This document shows positions 55,101-62,429 of a stretch of DNA of 64,000 nt, in pieces (the stretch's first letter is position 1; every line of letters starts with the position of its first letter). The stretch lies in NCBI GenBank assembly GCA_943367715.1, contig CALRJY020000028.1:19146-83145 (forward strand), read 5' to 3'. Made by a program: the position numbers and the translations under genes. The notes beneath the pieces were generated by a model that made no database searches, was not told the DNA's origin, and was given only the letters and a program-made list of their open reading frames with translations. The DNA comes from JAEYXS01 sp943367715 (GTDB lineage Bacteria > Verrucomicrobiota > Verrucomicrobiia > Limisphaerales > JAEYXS01).

Positions 55101-56930
55101 GCCGGAATGAAACCACGCGCCATTGTTCTTGAACTCGCCACCGCGCACGATCATCGGTATCTCCCCCGCCTCACCACGCTTGCCCGCCCGCGATAAATAC
55201 GACCAGCCCGAAAACCACCCCAACCGCGGCACCGGATTCGTCACATACAGATTCAGCGAATACCGCTCCGCATTGGAGAAAATCACATCGTCGAACCCAT
55301 CCTCATTGATATCCACAAACCGCAACCCATTGTCCTTCCCTTGCGCATCCACAATCGACGTCTCCGGCGGCAGATTGAAATCCCGTTTCTCCCATTTCTT
55401 CTTTCCGTCATTCCACGAGAACACTGCATTCTGCTCCGGATTCCCCACGATCAACTCACAGCTCCCATCCTTGTCCACATCACGCAATCTCACTCCGCGA
55501 TCCACACCCTTCAATTTCGTGAACACCGCCTCACCCTCCACCTGCAAGCCGGTTAGATAGACTTGCTCACTCAACCACGCCTCGCCATCGAACGTATAGG
55601 CGCTCGTCTCTTTCTCCGTCCGCACCAGCGCAAAGACCTTGCCCGGTTTGCCCACGATGCCAAATCGCACCCCCGTCTCCACCTGATTCCCTTTGCGATC
55701 CTTGTTCACCAGCGATGTAAAAAAACCCGTATTCACCCACCGCTTGCTTTCATTATTCCAGATACGCGACGTGCAGAAATCATCATTCGCGATAATCACG
55801 TCCTGATACCCATCATTGTTCAGGTCCAGCAACCGCACGCCATTGTCCTGCCCGTTCGCCGCGCGCAAGGGTTGGTCCATCAGTAGATTCTTGTTCAGCC
55901 GCTCCAGGCATTCCTTGAACGTCAGGAACTTCACCTTCTTGCCGTAAGTCTTATTCGCGTAGTCGATCAGCTCCACGATCTGCGCGTTGCGTATCCACCC
56001 GTGAGGATGAAACACCAGGTTATACGTTCCCTGCTTGCGCACCGCGATATCCAGCGCCGCCTTCATGTCCGCAAGCGTCTCCGCATGATTCGCCCCACGC
56101 AGATTGAACGCCTCCCAATCACTCGGCACCGTCGGCGGAAACTCCCAGCACAGTTTCCCGATCACATAAGGATAGGGATAATCCTCAATCGTCGTCGCAA
56201 ACGACCGCAAGCTCTTCTGCCCCTGCACCGCCGGTTGCTGCACCTTGTAGCGATAGAACCGCGGTGAACCATCAGCCATCTCCACCAATTCCTTCGGGAG
56301 CGATGAATCCTTCGCTGTCGGGAAATTCATCACCGAAGTATCGATCTGCAAGAAGCGGCCATCCGCGCTGTTCCGATTAAATATCTCTGCATAAAAGCGC
56401 GGGCTCGGCGTGTTCATCGAGTCACAGCAAGGCATCCGATACGCCACCGGCTTGTTCCCCAGGATTTGTGAGAGCAAGTCATTCCCACCATGCACCACAT
56501 TCGCTGCCGCCTGAAAATTGCCTCCGTTCAAGAGTGGACATGGATGCGTCAAAGTATGCACTTCGATGGACAGCCCCTCCTTCAACCACCCCTGCAACAT
56601 CGCATGCTGTGGATTCACATTCACGGTCAGGATGCTGACCGGCGCCCGTCCATCGATCTGTTTGAGCCGCTCCAGGATGGGACGCAGATACGCCTCATAC
56701 TTCTCCGGCTCCCGCATGTCATCGATACCCAGCGTGATCACCGCCTCCACGCCCTCTTCACCCACCCACTGCGGCGTGATCAGCTTCGGAAACTCACGAT
56801 GCACATAAAACGGGTCATTCTCCTCCAGATACGTCAACCGATTCGCCGACGGCTCCGCCGCCTGCACCAGCACGCTGGCCACCAAAGCCAGCCAACCCAT
56901 CAAAAGTCTGCTCTTAAAACGCGGGTTCAT
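52188..56930 (-). CDS. Giant secreted fusion: NodB-type deacetylase, VCBS repeats, dehydrogenase propeller, HEAT repeats, cytochrome c
   Basis: A 1580-residue protein with a signal peptide (MNPRFKSRLLMGWLALVASV, about 1-24). Residues about 30-350 are a polysaccharide-deacetylase-like domain: LGIDDM supplies the Asp pair, HTLTH the metal histidines, and YRMP the third motif. FG-GAP/VCBS repeats follow (GVRLLDLNNDGYQDV, GLRFVDINEDGFDDV, to about 620), then a beta-propeller of the PVC membrane-bound dehydrogenase type (about 680-1100), HEAT-like repeats (about 1110-1440), and a heme domain with CVACH (C1460, C1463, H1464). The upstream frame from 57155 runs through repeat DNA, so the ATG at 56930 is used. 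Likely a surface or periplasmic polysaccharide oxidase-type enzyme; the substrate is unknown. Confidence 0.88.
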   Translation of the reverse strand: MNPRFKSRLLMGWLALVASVLVQAAEPSANRLTYLEENDPFYVHREFPKLITPQWVGEEGVEAVITLGIDDMREPEKYEAYLRPILERLKQIDGRAPVSILTVNVNPQHAMLQGWLKEGLSIEVHTLTHPCPLLNGGNFQAAANVVHGGNDLLSQILGNKPVAYRMPCCDSMNTPSPRFYAEIFNRNSADGRFLQIDTSVMNFPTAKDSSLPKELVEMADGSPRFYRYKVQQPAVQGQKSLRSFATTIEDYPYPYVIGKLCWEFPPTVPSDWEAFNLRGANHAETLADMKAALDIAVRKQGTYNLVFHPHGWIRNAQIVELIDYANKTYGKKVKFLTFKECLERLNKNLLMDQPLRAANGQDNGVRLLDLNNDGYQDVIIANDDFCTSRIWNNESKRWVNTGFFTSLVNKDRKGNQVETGVRFGIVGKPGKVFALVRTEKETSAYTFDGEAWLSEQVYLTGLQVEGEAVFTKLKGVDRGVRLRDVDKDGSCELIVGNPEQNAVFSWNDGKKKWEKRDFNLPPETSIVDAQGKDNGLRFVDINEDGFDDVIFSNAERYSLNLYVTNPVPRLGWFSGWSYLSRAGKRGEAGEIPMIVRGGEFKNNGAWFHSGHMWIQNEDTALLPDVVDRRSYQQLLAWETPAPKSPEEALKTFQTLPGFKIELVASEPLVMDPVAFEWGEDGKLWVVEMNDYPLGMDGKGAPGGHVKYLEDTNGDGRYDKATVFLEKLPFPTGVMPWRKGVLVMAAPDLFYAEDTDGDGKADVRKVLFTGFKEGNQQHRANGFAMGLDNWIYGANGDSGGQIKSELTGKVVDINRRDFRFKPDTGEFETQAGQTQYGRVRDDWGNWFGNNNPNWLWHYHIPEQYLGRNPLVNVRETRNYLANYNDSKRVYPISKPMTRVNQPQSMNYVTSGNSASPYRDDLFGPDFATSVFASEPVHNVVHREVLTPSGVSFTSQRAKGEEAKEFLASTDHWFRPTMVKTGPDGAVYVADFYRFVLEHPEWISPEAQKALDLRAGEDKGRIYRVYPENAKLRAIPRLDKLSTTELVAAMDSPNGWQRDTVQRLLVQKQDKAAVELLRKMMVENASPKVRLQALATLDGLGAGDMNTLVIAWKDTHEAVREYAVRLAAEKQEIISRRLVNILGFNEFAQLASDPSERVRYQLAFTLGEFEMGSGGWMLKQLFERDFNDESMRIALMTSLPKHVEIVAGGFLRRSPSNEQVLRAAFATAAVNADTAVLNRLLVQAAKVTEATAMNVVAGTLEGLKQRKVSWTQFQQTIAEREIMQLFERSFGTARGLAVKREADEAVRLTALELCGQDAAKSDEEGKLLRGLLVPQESQAIQKAALQALRRISGQGGAEALVETWTSLSPALRGMAFEAFVGRRDWLGVFLDGVQAGKIPLAQITPAQRQQLLNFPAQEVKQRAEQLLKPANQDRQALVRKYLAVDRMAGQADKGRAVFEQNCVACHRLAGLGQEVGPDLGMVTSKPTDALLASILDPNQAMEERYVAYTVETTDGEEVVGVIVAETPAALTLKTAAGTEVVVNRSRLKSLRSSGLSLMPEGLEAVVDVQGMADLLAFLRKPQ

Positions 56931-56997
56931 CGTGGAAAACATTACCCGAATCAATCCCCCAAACCAGCCAGAATTCGTCGCCGCACTTTCGTTATTC

Positions 56998-57024
56998 ATT
57001 GGCCCAGCGGTGCAGCCGGTTTTT
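56998..57024. repeat. CCGG-core repeat family, copy 3 (diverged)
   Basis: GCGGTGCAGCCGG at 57007-57019, preceded by ATTGGCC and followed by a T-run, matching the core of copies 1 and 2 with two changes. Confidence 0.5.
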
Positions 57025-57400
57025 CCACCATCCACTATCGACCATCTACCATTTACTATTCTTCTCATACGCCTCCAACCTGCCAGCCCCCCCCGCTCCG
57101 TTAGCCTTACATCGGCTATATCGGCTACATCGGCACAAAATTCATTCTGTCTCATGCCTCCATCGTGCCATCTTCTCCGATATCGCGCTAATCTTCCGCT
57201 CGCTACAACTCACTCCAGCTACACTAAATTTCATTTCCATACCTCGCATCCTGCCACTTCCGCAATCTCCCGCTAACCATGCGTTCCACTACGTTCCATT
57301 ACGTTCACACAAAATGTCACATTGAATGCCTTTTTCTCCCTTTGGAGCTTCTCCGGAGCTTGGATCTTTGGATTTGGGATTTACCTCTTTCGCCGATTCA

Positions 57401-57430
57401 TGTTGGCCAACTGGTGCAACCGGTTGTTTC
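57401..57430. repeat. CCGG-core repeat family, copy 4
   Basis: CTGGTGCAACCGG at 57411-57423 preceded by TTGGCCAA, the closest match to copy 1 outside the CGTTGGAAGTT block. It sits about 50 bases before the ATG of the next gene. Confidence 0.55.
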
Positions 57431-57476
57431 TTGCACTCCCGCTTCCTCCCCTTAGCATCTCGCCCACAGGAAAACT

Positions 57477-58010
57477 ATGTCCTTCGATAACGTCTTGGAA
57501 ATGTTCGTCGGCACCGTCGTGTCCATGGCCCTCGGTGCTGCGATTCATCGCTCCAGCCAGCGGCCTGCCGAACGGACCGGCTCTTCCTCCCTGCTCCGTT
57601 ACGGCATGGCCCTGCGCGCCCTCAGCACCGTTTTCCTGCTCCTGATATTCTGTATTTTGCTCTTCGCCGAGTATGACCCGAAGAACAAACCCGAGGACAA
57701 CGGCATGCTCATGGCCAGCGGCATCCTGGCTGCCGTCGCCCTCTTTTTCTTTATCGAAATGTTTTTTGTGCGGATCGAGTTTGATGAAACCCGCATCAAG
57801 ACTCACACCCCTTGGCGCAGCTCGCGCGAAATTCCCTGGTCAGACATCCAATCCTTCCAGCACGATCAGGCCCATTGCTGGTACATCATCCAGACCCGCA
57901 CCCACGGCACCTTGCGCATCTCCACCCTGCTCTCCGGCATCAACGACTTCGCCACGAAGCTCCACCACCACGCCTCCGTCTTCAACTATCAGGAAATCAA
58001 GAAGTCCTGA
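57477..58010 (+). CDS. Membrane protein with PH-like C-terminal domain, hypothetical
   Basis: A 177-residue protein with membrane helices at about 45-65 and 76-97, then a soluble C-terminal domain (IEFDETRIKTHTPWRSSREIPWSDIQSF, GTLRISTLLSGINDFATKL) that resembles bacterial PH (bPH2) domains. The ATG follows AGGAAA at a good Shine-Dalgarno distance, one of the clearer ribosome sites in the window. Function unknown. Confidence 0.75.
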   Translation: MSFDNVLEMFVGTVVSMALGAAIHRSSQRPAERTGSSSLLRYGMALRALSTVFLLLIFCILLFAEYDPKNKPEDNGMLMASGILAAVALFFFIEMFFVRIEFDETRIKTHTPWRSSREIPWSDIQSFQHDQAHCWYIIQTRTHGTLRISTLLSGINDFATKLHHHASVFNYQEIKKS

Positions 58011-58025
58011 AGTTACCCCGGCAAC

Positions 58026-58054
58026 TTGCTCCCCGCCTAAACTGCATCTAAGTT
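58026..58054 (+). promoter_or_regulatory. Probable promoter of the DUF4253 gene
   Basis: TTGCTC (58026-58031), a 17-base spacer, TAAGTT (58049-58054), then five bases to the ATG at 58060. No Shine-Dalgarno sequence is possible in so short a leader, so the message would begin at or next to the A of ATG. Confidence 0.45.
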
Positions 58055-58059
58055 AGTTT

Positions 58060-58743
58060 ATGGCCGATCTGAATTTTCCATTCCCGCTCAAAGCCGTGGG
58101 GGGCGATCTCGCTGAGGGCATGCTGGTGAAGATGCGCGGCGACCTTCAGGCCAAGTGCCAGATTCCCGTCATCGTCGGCGATGCTGAGAGTGTGGCCAAC
58201 CTCAAAGAAAGCTGGGACCACAACGTCTTGAACTTCGATGAAGTGGCCCGTGAAACCTCCGCCATCATCCCCGAAGACTGGCTTCAGGAACAAGTCGATC
58301 AGGACCCGGAAGCCTATGAGGGACTTTCTGATACCACCATTTTTAAGGAATCCGCCGACCCCATGATGCGTCTGGCCGTCGGCTTCTCCGGCAACGGCAA
58401 GCCGCTTCCTGAGGTATTCATCGCCCAGTTGCCCGGCCCCGAATACTGGGCTCTGCCCCTGCACCTCCGTTTCGGTTCGTGGAATGCCTGCCCTGATCCG
58501 GTCGTCCACGCCGCCATGGCCCGTTACTGGGAAGGTCGTTACGGTGCCCGCCTCGCCGCGATCACCGCTGATACTATCGAGTTCACCGTGGATCACCCCC
58601 CGGAATCAGACGAAGCGTGCGCCCAACTGGCTCGCGAACAATACATCTACTGCCAGGACATCGTGGATCAAGGCGTCGGTTCCGTGGCCACCCTGGCGCA
58701 AGCCCTCAAAGGCTCCCGCACCTGGTTCTTTTGGTGGGATTGA
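58060..58743 (+). CDS. DUF4253 domain protein
   Basis: A 227-residue cytoplasmic protein. The C-terminal half matches DUF4253: LRFGSWNACPDPVVHAAMARYW, AITADTIEFTV, LAREQYIYCQDIVDQG, and the WFFWWD end. The N-terminal half (residues 1-110) is not recognised. DUF4253 proteins have no known reaction but are often found near toxin-immunity genes. The gene stands between a membrane protein and an M14-type peptidase. Confidence 0.8.
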   Translation: MADLNFPFPLKAVGGDLAEGMLVKMRGDLQAKCQIPVIVGDAESVANLKESWDHNVLNFDEVARETSAIIPEDWLQEQVDQDPEAYEGLSDTTIFKESADPMMRLAVGFSGNGKPLPEVFIAQLPGPEYWALPLHLRFGSWNACPDPVVHAAMARYWEGRYGARLAAITADTIEFTVDHPPESDEACAQLAREQYIYCQDIVDQGVGSVATLAQALKGSRTWFFWWD

Positions 58744-58756
58744 ATTGTTGATCCGT

Positions 58757-58797
58757 AATCGTCCTCGTTCTCGTCGTCGTCCTCGACCTCCTAATCG
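58757..58797. repeat. TCGTC/CCTCG low-complexity tract
   Basis: An imperfect repeat of TCGTCCTCGTTCTCG-type triplets about 40 bases long in the convergent gap after the DUF4253 gene. In either frame it gives simple Arg/Glu or Asp/Glu text. It is either simple-sequence slippage or a small repeat element. Confidence 0.5.
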
Positions 58798-58834
58798 TTT
58801 GTGCCTTGATGCCCTTTTCGTTCTCCAATTTCTC

Positions 58835-59620
58835 TCACCGTTCATTGCGAAGCACCACCTTGGTCCCCTCCACCAGCGAATCTACCCGCACCTTCAAAGG
58901 AAAATCCGAAGCCGCCTCCAACGTGTAAGAAAGCCGCGTCTTGTGCTGGAGCAGATAAAACGCCTCCGGCCATTGCGGCCGTGAATTCGGATCAATGCTC
59001 GGCCTGATGATGCCTCCCGCTGAGGGACGCCCCTCAATCTCAGCGGAAAGATCAATCGGGCAAACCTTCCTCACCGCCTCAATCATCGGTTCGGCATACG
59101 AAGGCTGTCCGTCTGGATTCAGCTCATACACGTAAAACCCATGACTCTCCCAATCCTCGTGTAAACACAACGCGACATCAAACTTCGGTTGTTTTTCCAT
59201 CCACGCGATATGTGCGATGATTTCCGCTTCTTTCGAGCCGTGATATTCGCGGTTCAAGTCCACCTTGTTACGGTTCTCACGGGTGTTTTGGGGAAAGCCG
59301 GTGGGATTCAGGCAGGGCAACAACCAGACCTCGGCATCATCCGGCCATTCGTTCGCCTCCAGCAAGCGCACGGCGGCTAGCGGCCCGGCTGGTTCATCTC
59401 CATGCATACCTGCGGAGATATAGATGCGCCGTTGTGGATTGGAAACCGTGCGATGAAATGCCCACAGACAGATGTCGTCCGCGCAAAGGATCTGTTCCGC
59501 CTCCCAACCAAATTTCTTCACCGCACCCAGACAGCAATCCAGCACCTTGGCGATATCAATGACTTCGCCAAGGTAAGCACCTTTGTTCAGCAACAACCGT
59601 TGAATGGGCGTTTCACTCAT
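58835..59620 (-). CDS. M14-type zinc carboxypeptidase / succinylglutamate desuccinylase-like
   Basis: A 261-residue enzyme. The zinc site is read as GMHGDEPAG (His and Glu) with a later His in CLHEDW; DLNREY and the catalytic Glu in TLEAASDFP complete the M14 pattern. Such proteins trim peptides, including cell-wall peptides, or remove acyl groups from amino acids. The start MSETPIQR at 59620 is used rather than the longer frame from 59641. It lies 66 bases after bioB on the same strand. Confidence 0.85.
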   Translation of the reverse strand: MSETPIQRLLLNKGAYLGEVIDIAKVLDCCLGAVKKFGWEAEQILCADDICLWAFHRTVSNPQRRIYISAGMHGDEPAGPLAAVRLLEANEWPDDAEVWLLPCLNPTGFPQNTRENRNKVDLNREYHGSKEAEIIAHIAWMEKQPKFDVALCLHEDWESHGFYVYELNPDGQPSYAEPMIEAVRKVCPIDLSAEIEGRPSAGGIIRPSIDPNSRPQWPEAFYLLQHKTRLSYTLEAASDFPLKVRVDSLVEGTKVVLRNER

Positions 59621-59686
59621 CGCCTGCGGAATGAAGCCCATGAAGAGCCATCATGCAAGCGGAAGATTTGGCAGAAAGAGCCAGAA

Positions 59687-60763
59687 CTACTTAGCGCAGG
59701 CGATTTCCGGCGCGTGCGAATGATCATGATGTTCATGGTCATCGCAACCGCCTTCTTTCGCGCCCTTGCAGCCCAGCGGGTGCTTGTCGCCCTTGAAGGG
59801 CGGACGCATCGAGAGGCCGAGCAGTTCCAGCATCGCCTTGTCCTGATCGTAATCGGGCGAAGGCACTGCTGAGGTGAGCATGCTCTTGGTTTCGGATGAG
59901 AAGATCGAATTGGCACCGGCGAGGAAACAGAAGGCCTGTTCCGACACGGAAAGTTTTGCACGACCAGCCGAGAGACGCACCATGCTGCTGGGCATCAAAA
60001 TGCGCGCGGTGGCGATCATGCGCAGGGCTTCCGTGAACGGCACATCAGGTGCATCGGCCATCGGTGTGCCGGGGACTTTGGAAAGAATATTCACCGGCAC
60101 GGACTCCGGATGCGGCTCCATGCTCGACAAGGTGTGGAGCAAATCCACGCGATCGGCGATCGTCTCGCCCAAACCGAGAATACCACCCGTGCACAGCGTA
60201 ACACTCGTCTTGCGTACGTTCTCCAACGTGTTCAAGCGATCTTCGTAGGTGCGCGTGGTGATGACGGATTTGTAATGCGAGGCCGAGGTGTCGAGATTGT
60301 GATTGTAGGCGTAGAGGCCCGCTTCTTCGAGGCGCTTCGCCTGGGATTCATTGAGCATGCCCAAGGTGCAGCACACTTCCACGCCCATGTCGGTGACTTC
60401 ACGTACCATCTCGAGCACTTTATCGAACTGCTCATTGTCCTTCGCGGAACGCCAGGCGGCACCCATGCACACACGGCTGACACCACTTTCTTTCGCGCGC
60501 TTGGCGATGTCGATGACAGCGCACTTGTCCATCAGGTCCTGCCGTTCGATACCAGTCTGGTAGCGCGAGGACTGGGAGCAATAGGAGCAATCTTCCGGGC
60601 ACGCGCCGGTCTTGATGGAGATCAGTTTGCAGACCTGCACTTCGCTCGGGTCCGGCTGTTCGCGATGCACGGCAGCGGCGCGGAACACGAGATCCAGTAA
60701 GGGCATGTCGTGAATCGCGCGGATTTCTTCCCGCGTCCAGTCGTGGCGTAAGGCAGTGGTCAT
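59687..60763 (-). CDS. bioB: Biotin synthase with His-rich tail
   Basis: A 358-residue radical-SAM enzyme that inserts sulfur into dethiobiotin. The SAM cluster is the CxxxCxxC in GACPEDCSYCSQSS; the second cluster cysteines are in RVCMGAAW, VEVCCTLG and later SVTLCTGG, with the Arg of VRLSAGR. The C-terminal about 20 residues add an unusual CDDHEHHDHSHAPEI tail, which may bind metal. The start at 60763 (MTTALRHDWTREE) is preferred to 60808. A BirA-type operator lies upstream. Confidence 0.96.
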   Translation of the reverse strand: MTTALRHDWTREEIRAIHDMPLLDLVFRAAAVHREQPDPSEVQVCKLISIKTGACPEDCSYCSQSSRYQTGIERQDLMDKCAVIDIAKRAKESGVSRVCMGAAWRSAKDNEQFDKVLEMVREVTDMGVEVCCTLGMLNESQAKRLEEAGLYAYNHNLDTSASHYKSVITTRTYEDRLNTLENVRKTSVTLCTGGILGLGETIADRVDLLHTLSSMEPHPESVPVNILSKVPGTPMADAPDVPFTEALRMIATARILMPSSMVRLSAGRAKLSVSEQAFCFLAGANSIFSSETKSMLTSAVPSPDYDQDKAMLELLGLSMRPPFKGDKHPLGCKGAKEGGCDDHEHHDHSHAPEIACAK

Positions 60764-60795
60764 GCGTCTTTTAGGCAGGTAGATGGCGTGACATT

Positions 60796-60831
60796 TTGCG
60801 TCAACCAATCATCGGCCTATGGTTGACACAA
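60796..60831 (-). promoter_or_regulatory. Probable BirA operator of bioB
   Basis: An inverted repeat TTGCGTCAACC (60796-60806), 14-base spacer, GGTTGACACAA (60821-60831). The arms are complementary except for one base. The layout (TTGTNNACC-N14-GGTNNACAA type) fits the known BirA biotin-repressor box. It lies 33-68 bases before the bioB ATG and overlaps the probable -10, so binding would block transcription when biotin is plentiful. Confidence 0.7.
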
Positions 60832-60855
60832 TAACCCTACGCCGCGCAGAGGCAA
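60828..60855 (-). promoter_or_regulatory. Probable bioB promoter
   Basis: On the minus strand TTGCCT (60855-60850), a 16-base spacer and TATTGT (60833-60828). The -10 overlaps the outer end of the BirA-type operator. Confidence 0.45.
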
Positions 60856-60879
60856 GCAGAACCGCTAATATGTTAAAGA

Positions 60880-61380
60880 TTATCCCTCCACCCTTAACAC
60901 GGGCTTCTCCCACGTATGCAAGGGGTTCCGTGAATAGCCGTTCTCCTCTAGCTCGCCAAGCCACCGGGAAATCAGGTCTTGGGCGATGGCCACATTGAAA
61001 TGGTCATGGCGCACGGGATACTGCTTCAGGTTGTTCTGCGCCAAGCGGAACAGGGCGGCGGAGGGTTTCAAACGCTCCTTCTGCAGATGGACGAATGCGC
61101 CCGCTAATTGGATGAGGCCCTTGTAGTAGGCGTAGTTGGGACCCTTGCGATCTACCAACCACAAATCCTCCAAGACATCATGAGCCTCGTAGAAGAGCTG
61201 GCGGTTAAAGCATTCAAAAAAGCCGATGTAGTGTGCGTCCAAGGCCTGGCCTTGCCACGTCTCGATCATTGCTGCGATTTTCGCGCTCTTTTTGCTCACG
61301 ACGGGAATGTACGCCGTCACCAGAGCCGAGGAAAGCTCATCGTGCTCGCAGCATAATTCCTCCTCCCGAAAAATTGACAA
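60880..61380 (-). CDS. DUF309 domain protein
   Basis: A 166-residue helical protein. DUF309 motifs are clear: GFFECFNRQLFYEAHDVLEDLWL and YYKGLIQLAGAFVHLQKERLKPSAALFRLA. The reaction is unknown for this family; the conserved EAH and GL/QLAG residues suggest a small-molecule or metal site. The N terminus is uncertain: a GTG at 61299 and an ATG at 61269 are both plausible and would shorten the protein by 27 or 37 residues. It is divergent from parB. Confidence 0.8.
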   Translation of the reverse strand: MSIFREEELCCEHDELSSALVTAYIPVVSKKSAKIAAMIETWQGQALDAHYIGFFECFNRQLFYEAHDVLEDLWLVDRKGPNYAYYKGLIQLAGAFVHLQKERLKPSAALFRLAQNNLKQYPVRHDHFNVAIAQDLISRWLGELEENGYSRNPLHTWEKPVLRVEG

Positions 61381-61402
61381 CCCCTGCCCCCTTCCCCACT
61401 CT
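61374..61402 (+). promoter_or_regulatory. Possible parB promoter
   Basis: TTGACA (61374-61379), a 17-base pyrimidine-rich spacer and CACTCT (61397-61402), six bases before the parB ATG. The -10 keeps only the A2 and T6 positions. The arrangement copies that of hisD. Confidence 0.3.
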
Positions 61403-61408
61403 TACTCC

Positions 61409-62395
61409 ATGGTGAAACCAGTATTAGGACGAGGCTTGGGTGCATTGTTGAGCGGTGGAGCGGCGAAACCTGCGCCCGCCACCCCTGCACCCGCATCGCC
61501 ATCTCCTTTTGCGGCGACTCCGACGGCGCCACCGCCTGCCGTCCCGGTCGCCACTCCCGCACCTGCCCCAGCGGCTCCCGTTCCCGTTGGCGAAATGATC
61601 CGCAAAGTGCCCTTGAGCGAGGTTCATCCCTGCGCTTTCCAGCCACGCAAAGATTTTGCTCCAGAAGCGATCCAAGACTTGGCGGCTTCCATCAAGGAGC
61701 AAGGCATCGTCCAGCCGTTGCTCGTTCGCAAGAGCGCGGATGGGTATGAGCTCATCGCTGGTGAACGTCGCTGGCGTGCGGCGCAAGTCGTGGGCTTGAG
61801 CGAAGTTCCGGTCATCGTTCGCGAAGCTACGGATGAGCAATTGATCGAACTCGCGCTCATCGAAAATCTTCAGCGCGAGAATCTGAACGCCATCGAAGAA
61901 GCGCTCGGCTACAATCAATTGCTCGGCCAATTCGGACTCACGCAGGAACAGGTTTCCACGAAGGTCGGCAAGAGTCGCGCTGCCGTGGCCAATGCCTTGC
62001 GCCTCCTGCGTCTCAGCCCCGAGACCCAAGCCTACTTGCGCCACGGCCAAATCTCCGTAGGTCATGCGAAGGTCATTCTCGGTCTTGTCCTGGAATCAGA
62101 ACAGAAGCTGGCGGCCGAACGGATCATGAAGGAAGGCCTGAGCGTGCGTGAAACCGAGGTGATGATCGCCGCCATGCAAGGCAAGTCCAGCGCGTCGGAA
62201 GGCGTCCGTCACAGCGCCAAGAAAGCGCCGCCGAAGGACGCTCATGTGGCCGATCTCGAACGCAAGTTGCAGGAGCGTTTCGGCACGCGAGTGGCCTTGA
62301 AATACAAGGCCGGCAAAGGCTCGGTAGAGATCCGCTTTTTCAATGACGATGACCTGGAGCGTGTGCTGCAAGTCGCCGGCATTCCGATGGATTAA
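61409..62395 (+). CDS. parB: ParB/Spo0J chromosome partitioning protein
   Basis: A 328-residue ParB. The N-terminal MVKPVLGRGLGALLSG is the ParA-interacting motif, followed by a Pro/Ala-rich linker (about 18-65). ParB boxes are LIAGERRWRAAQ and LIENLQRENLN, then the helix-turn-helix LTQEQVSTKVGKSRAAVANAL. The C-terminal dimerization part ends at SVEIRFFNDDDLERVL. The long Pro/Ala linker is unusual. No parA is adjacent and I did not find a parS-like TGTTTCACGTGAAACA site in the window. Confidence 0.95.
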   Translation: MVKPVLGRGLGALLSGGAAKPAPATPAPASPSPFAATPTAPPPAVPVATPAPAPAAPVPVGEMIRKVPLSEVHPCAFQPRKDFAPEAIQDLAASIKEQGIVQPLLVRKSADGYELIAGERRWRAAQVVGLSEVPVIVREATDEQLIELALIENLQRENLNAIEEALGYNQLLGQFGLTQEQVSTKVGKSRAAVANALRLLRLSPETQAYLRHGQISVGHAKVILGLVLESEQKLAAERIMKEGLSVRETEVMIAAMQGKSSASEGVRHSAKKAPPKDAHVADLERKLQERFGTRVALKYKAGKGSVEIRFFNDDDLERVLQVAGIPMD

Positions 62396-62429
62396 CGACG
62401 GTCGCCACCTGGTGGCCGTTTGCTGGCCC

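Larger units (their letters stand above)
56931..57476. other. Gene-free interval with two repeat copies
   Basis: Divergent spacer of 546 bases between the giant fusion gene and a small membrane protein gene. It contains CCGG-core repeats at 56998-57024 and 57401-57430. In between, tracts such as CCATCCACTATCGACCATC reflect a further low-complexity repeat whose translation gives VNGRWSIVDG-type text. Promoters for both genes must lie here; I could not fix them. Confidence 0.5.

Noticed and set aside
54111..55196. 361-residue frame opposite the giant fusion gene
   Set aside because: Antisense shadow, His/Arg/Pro-rich without family features.
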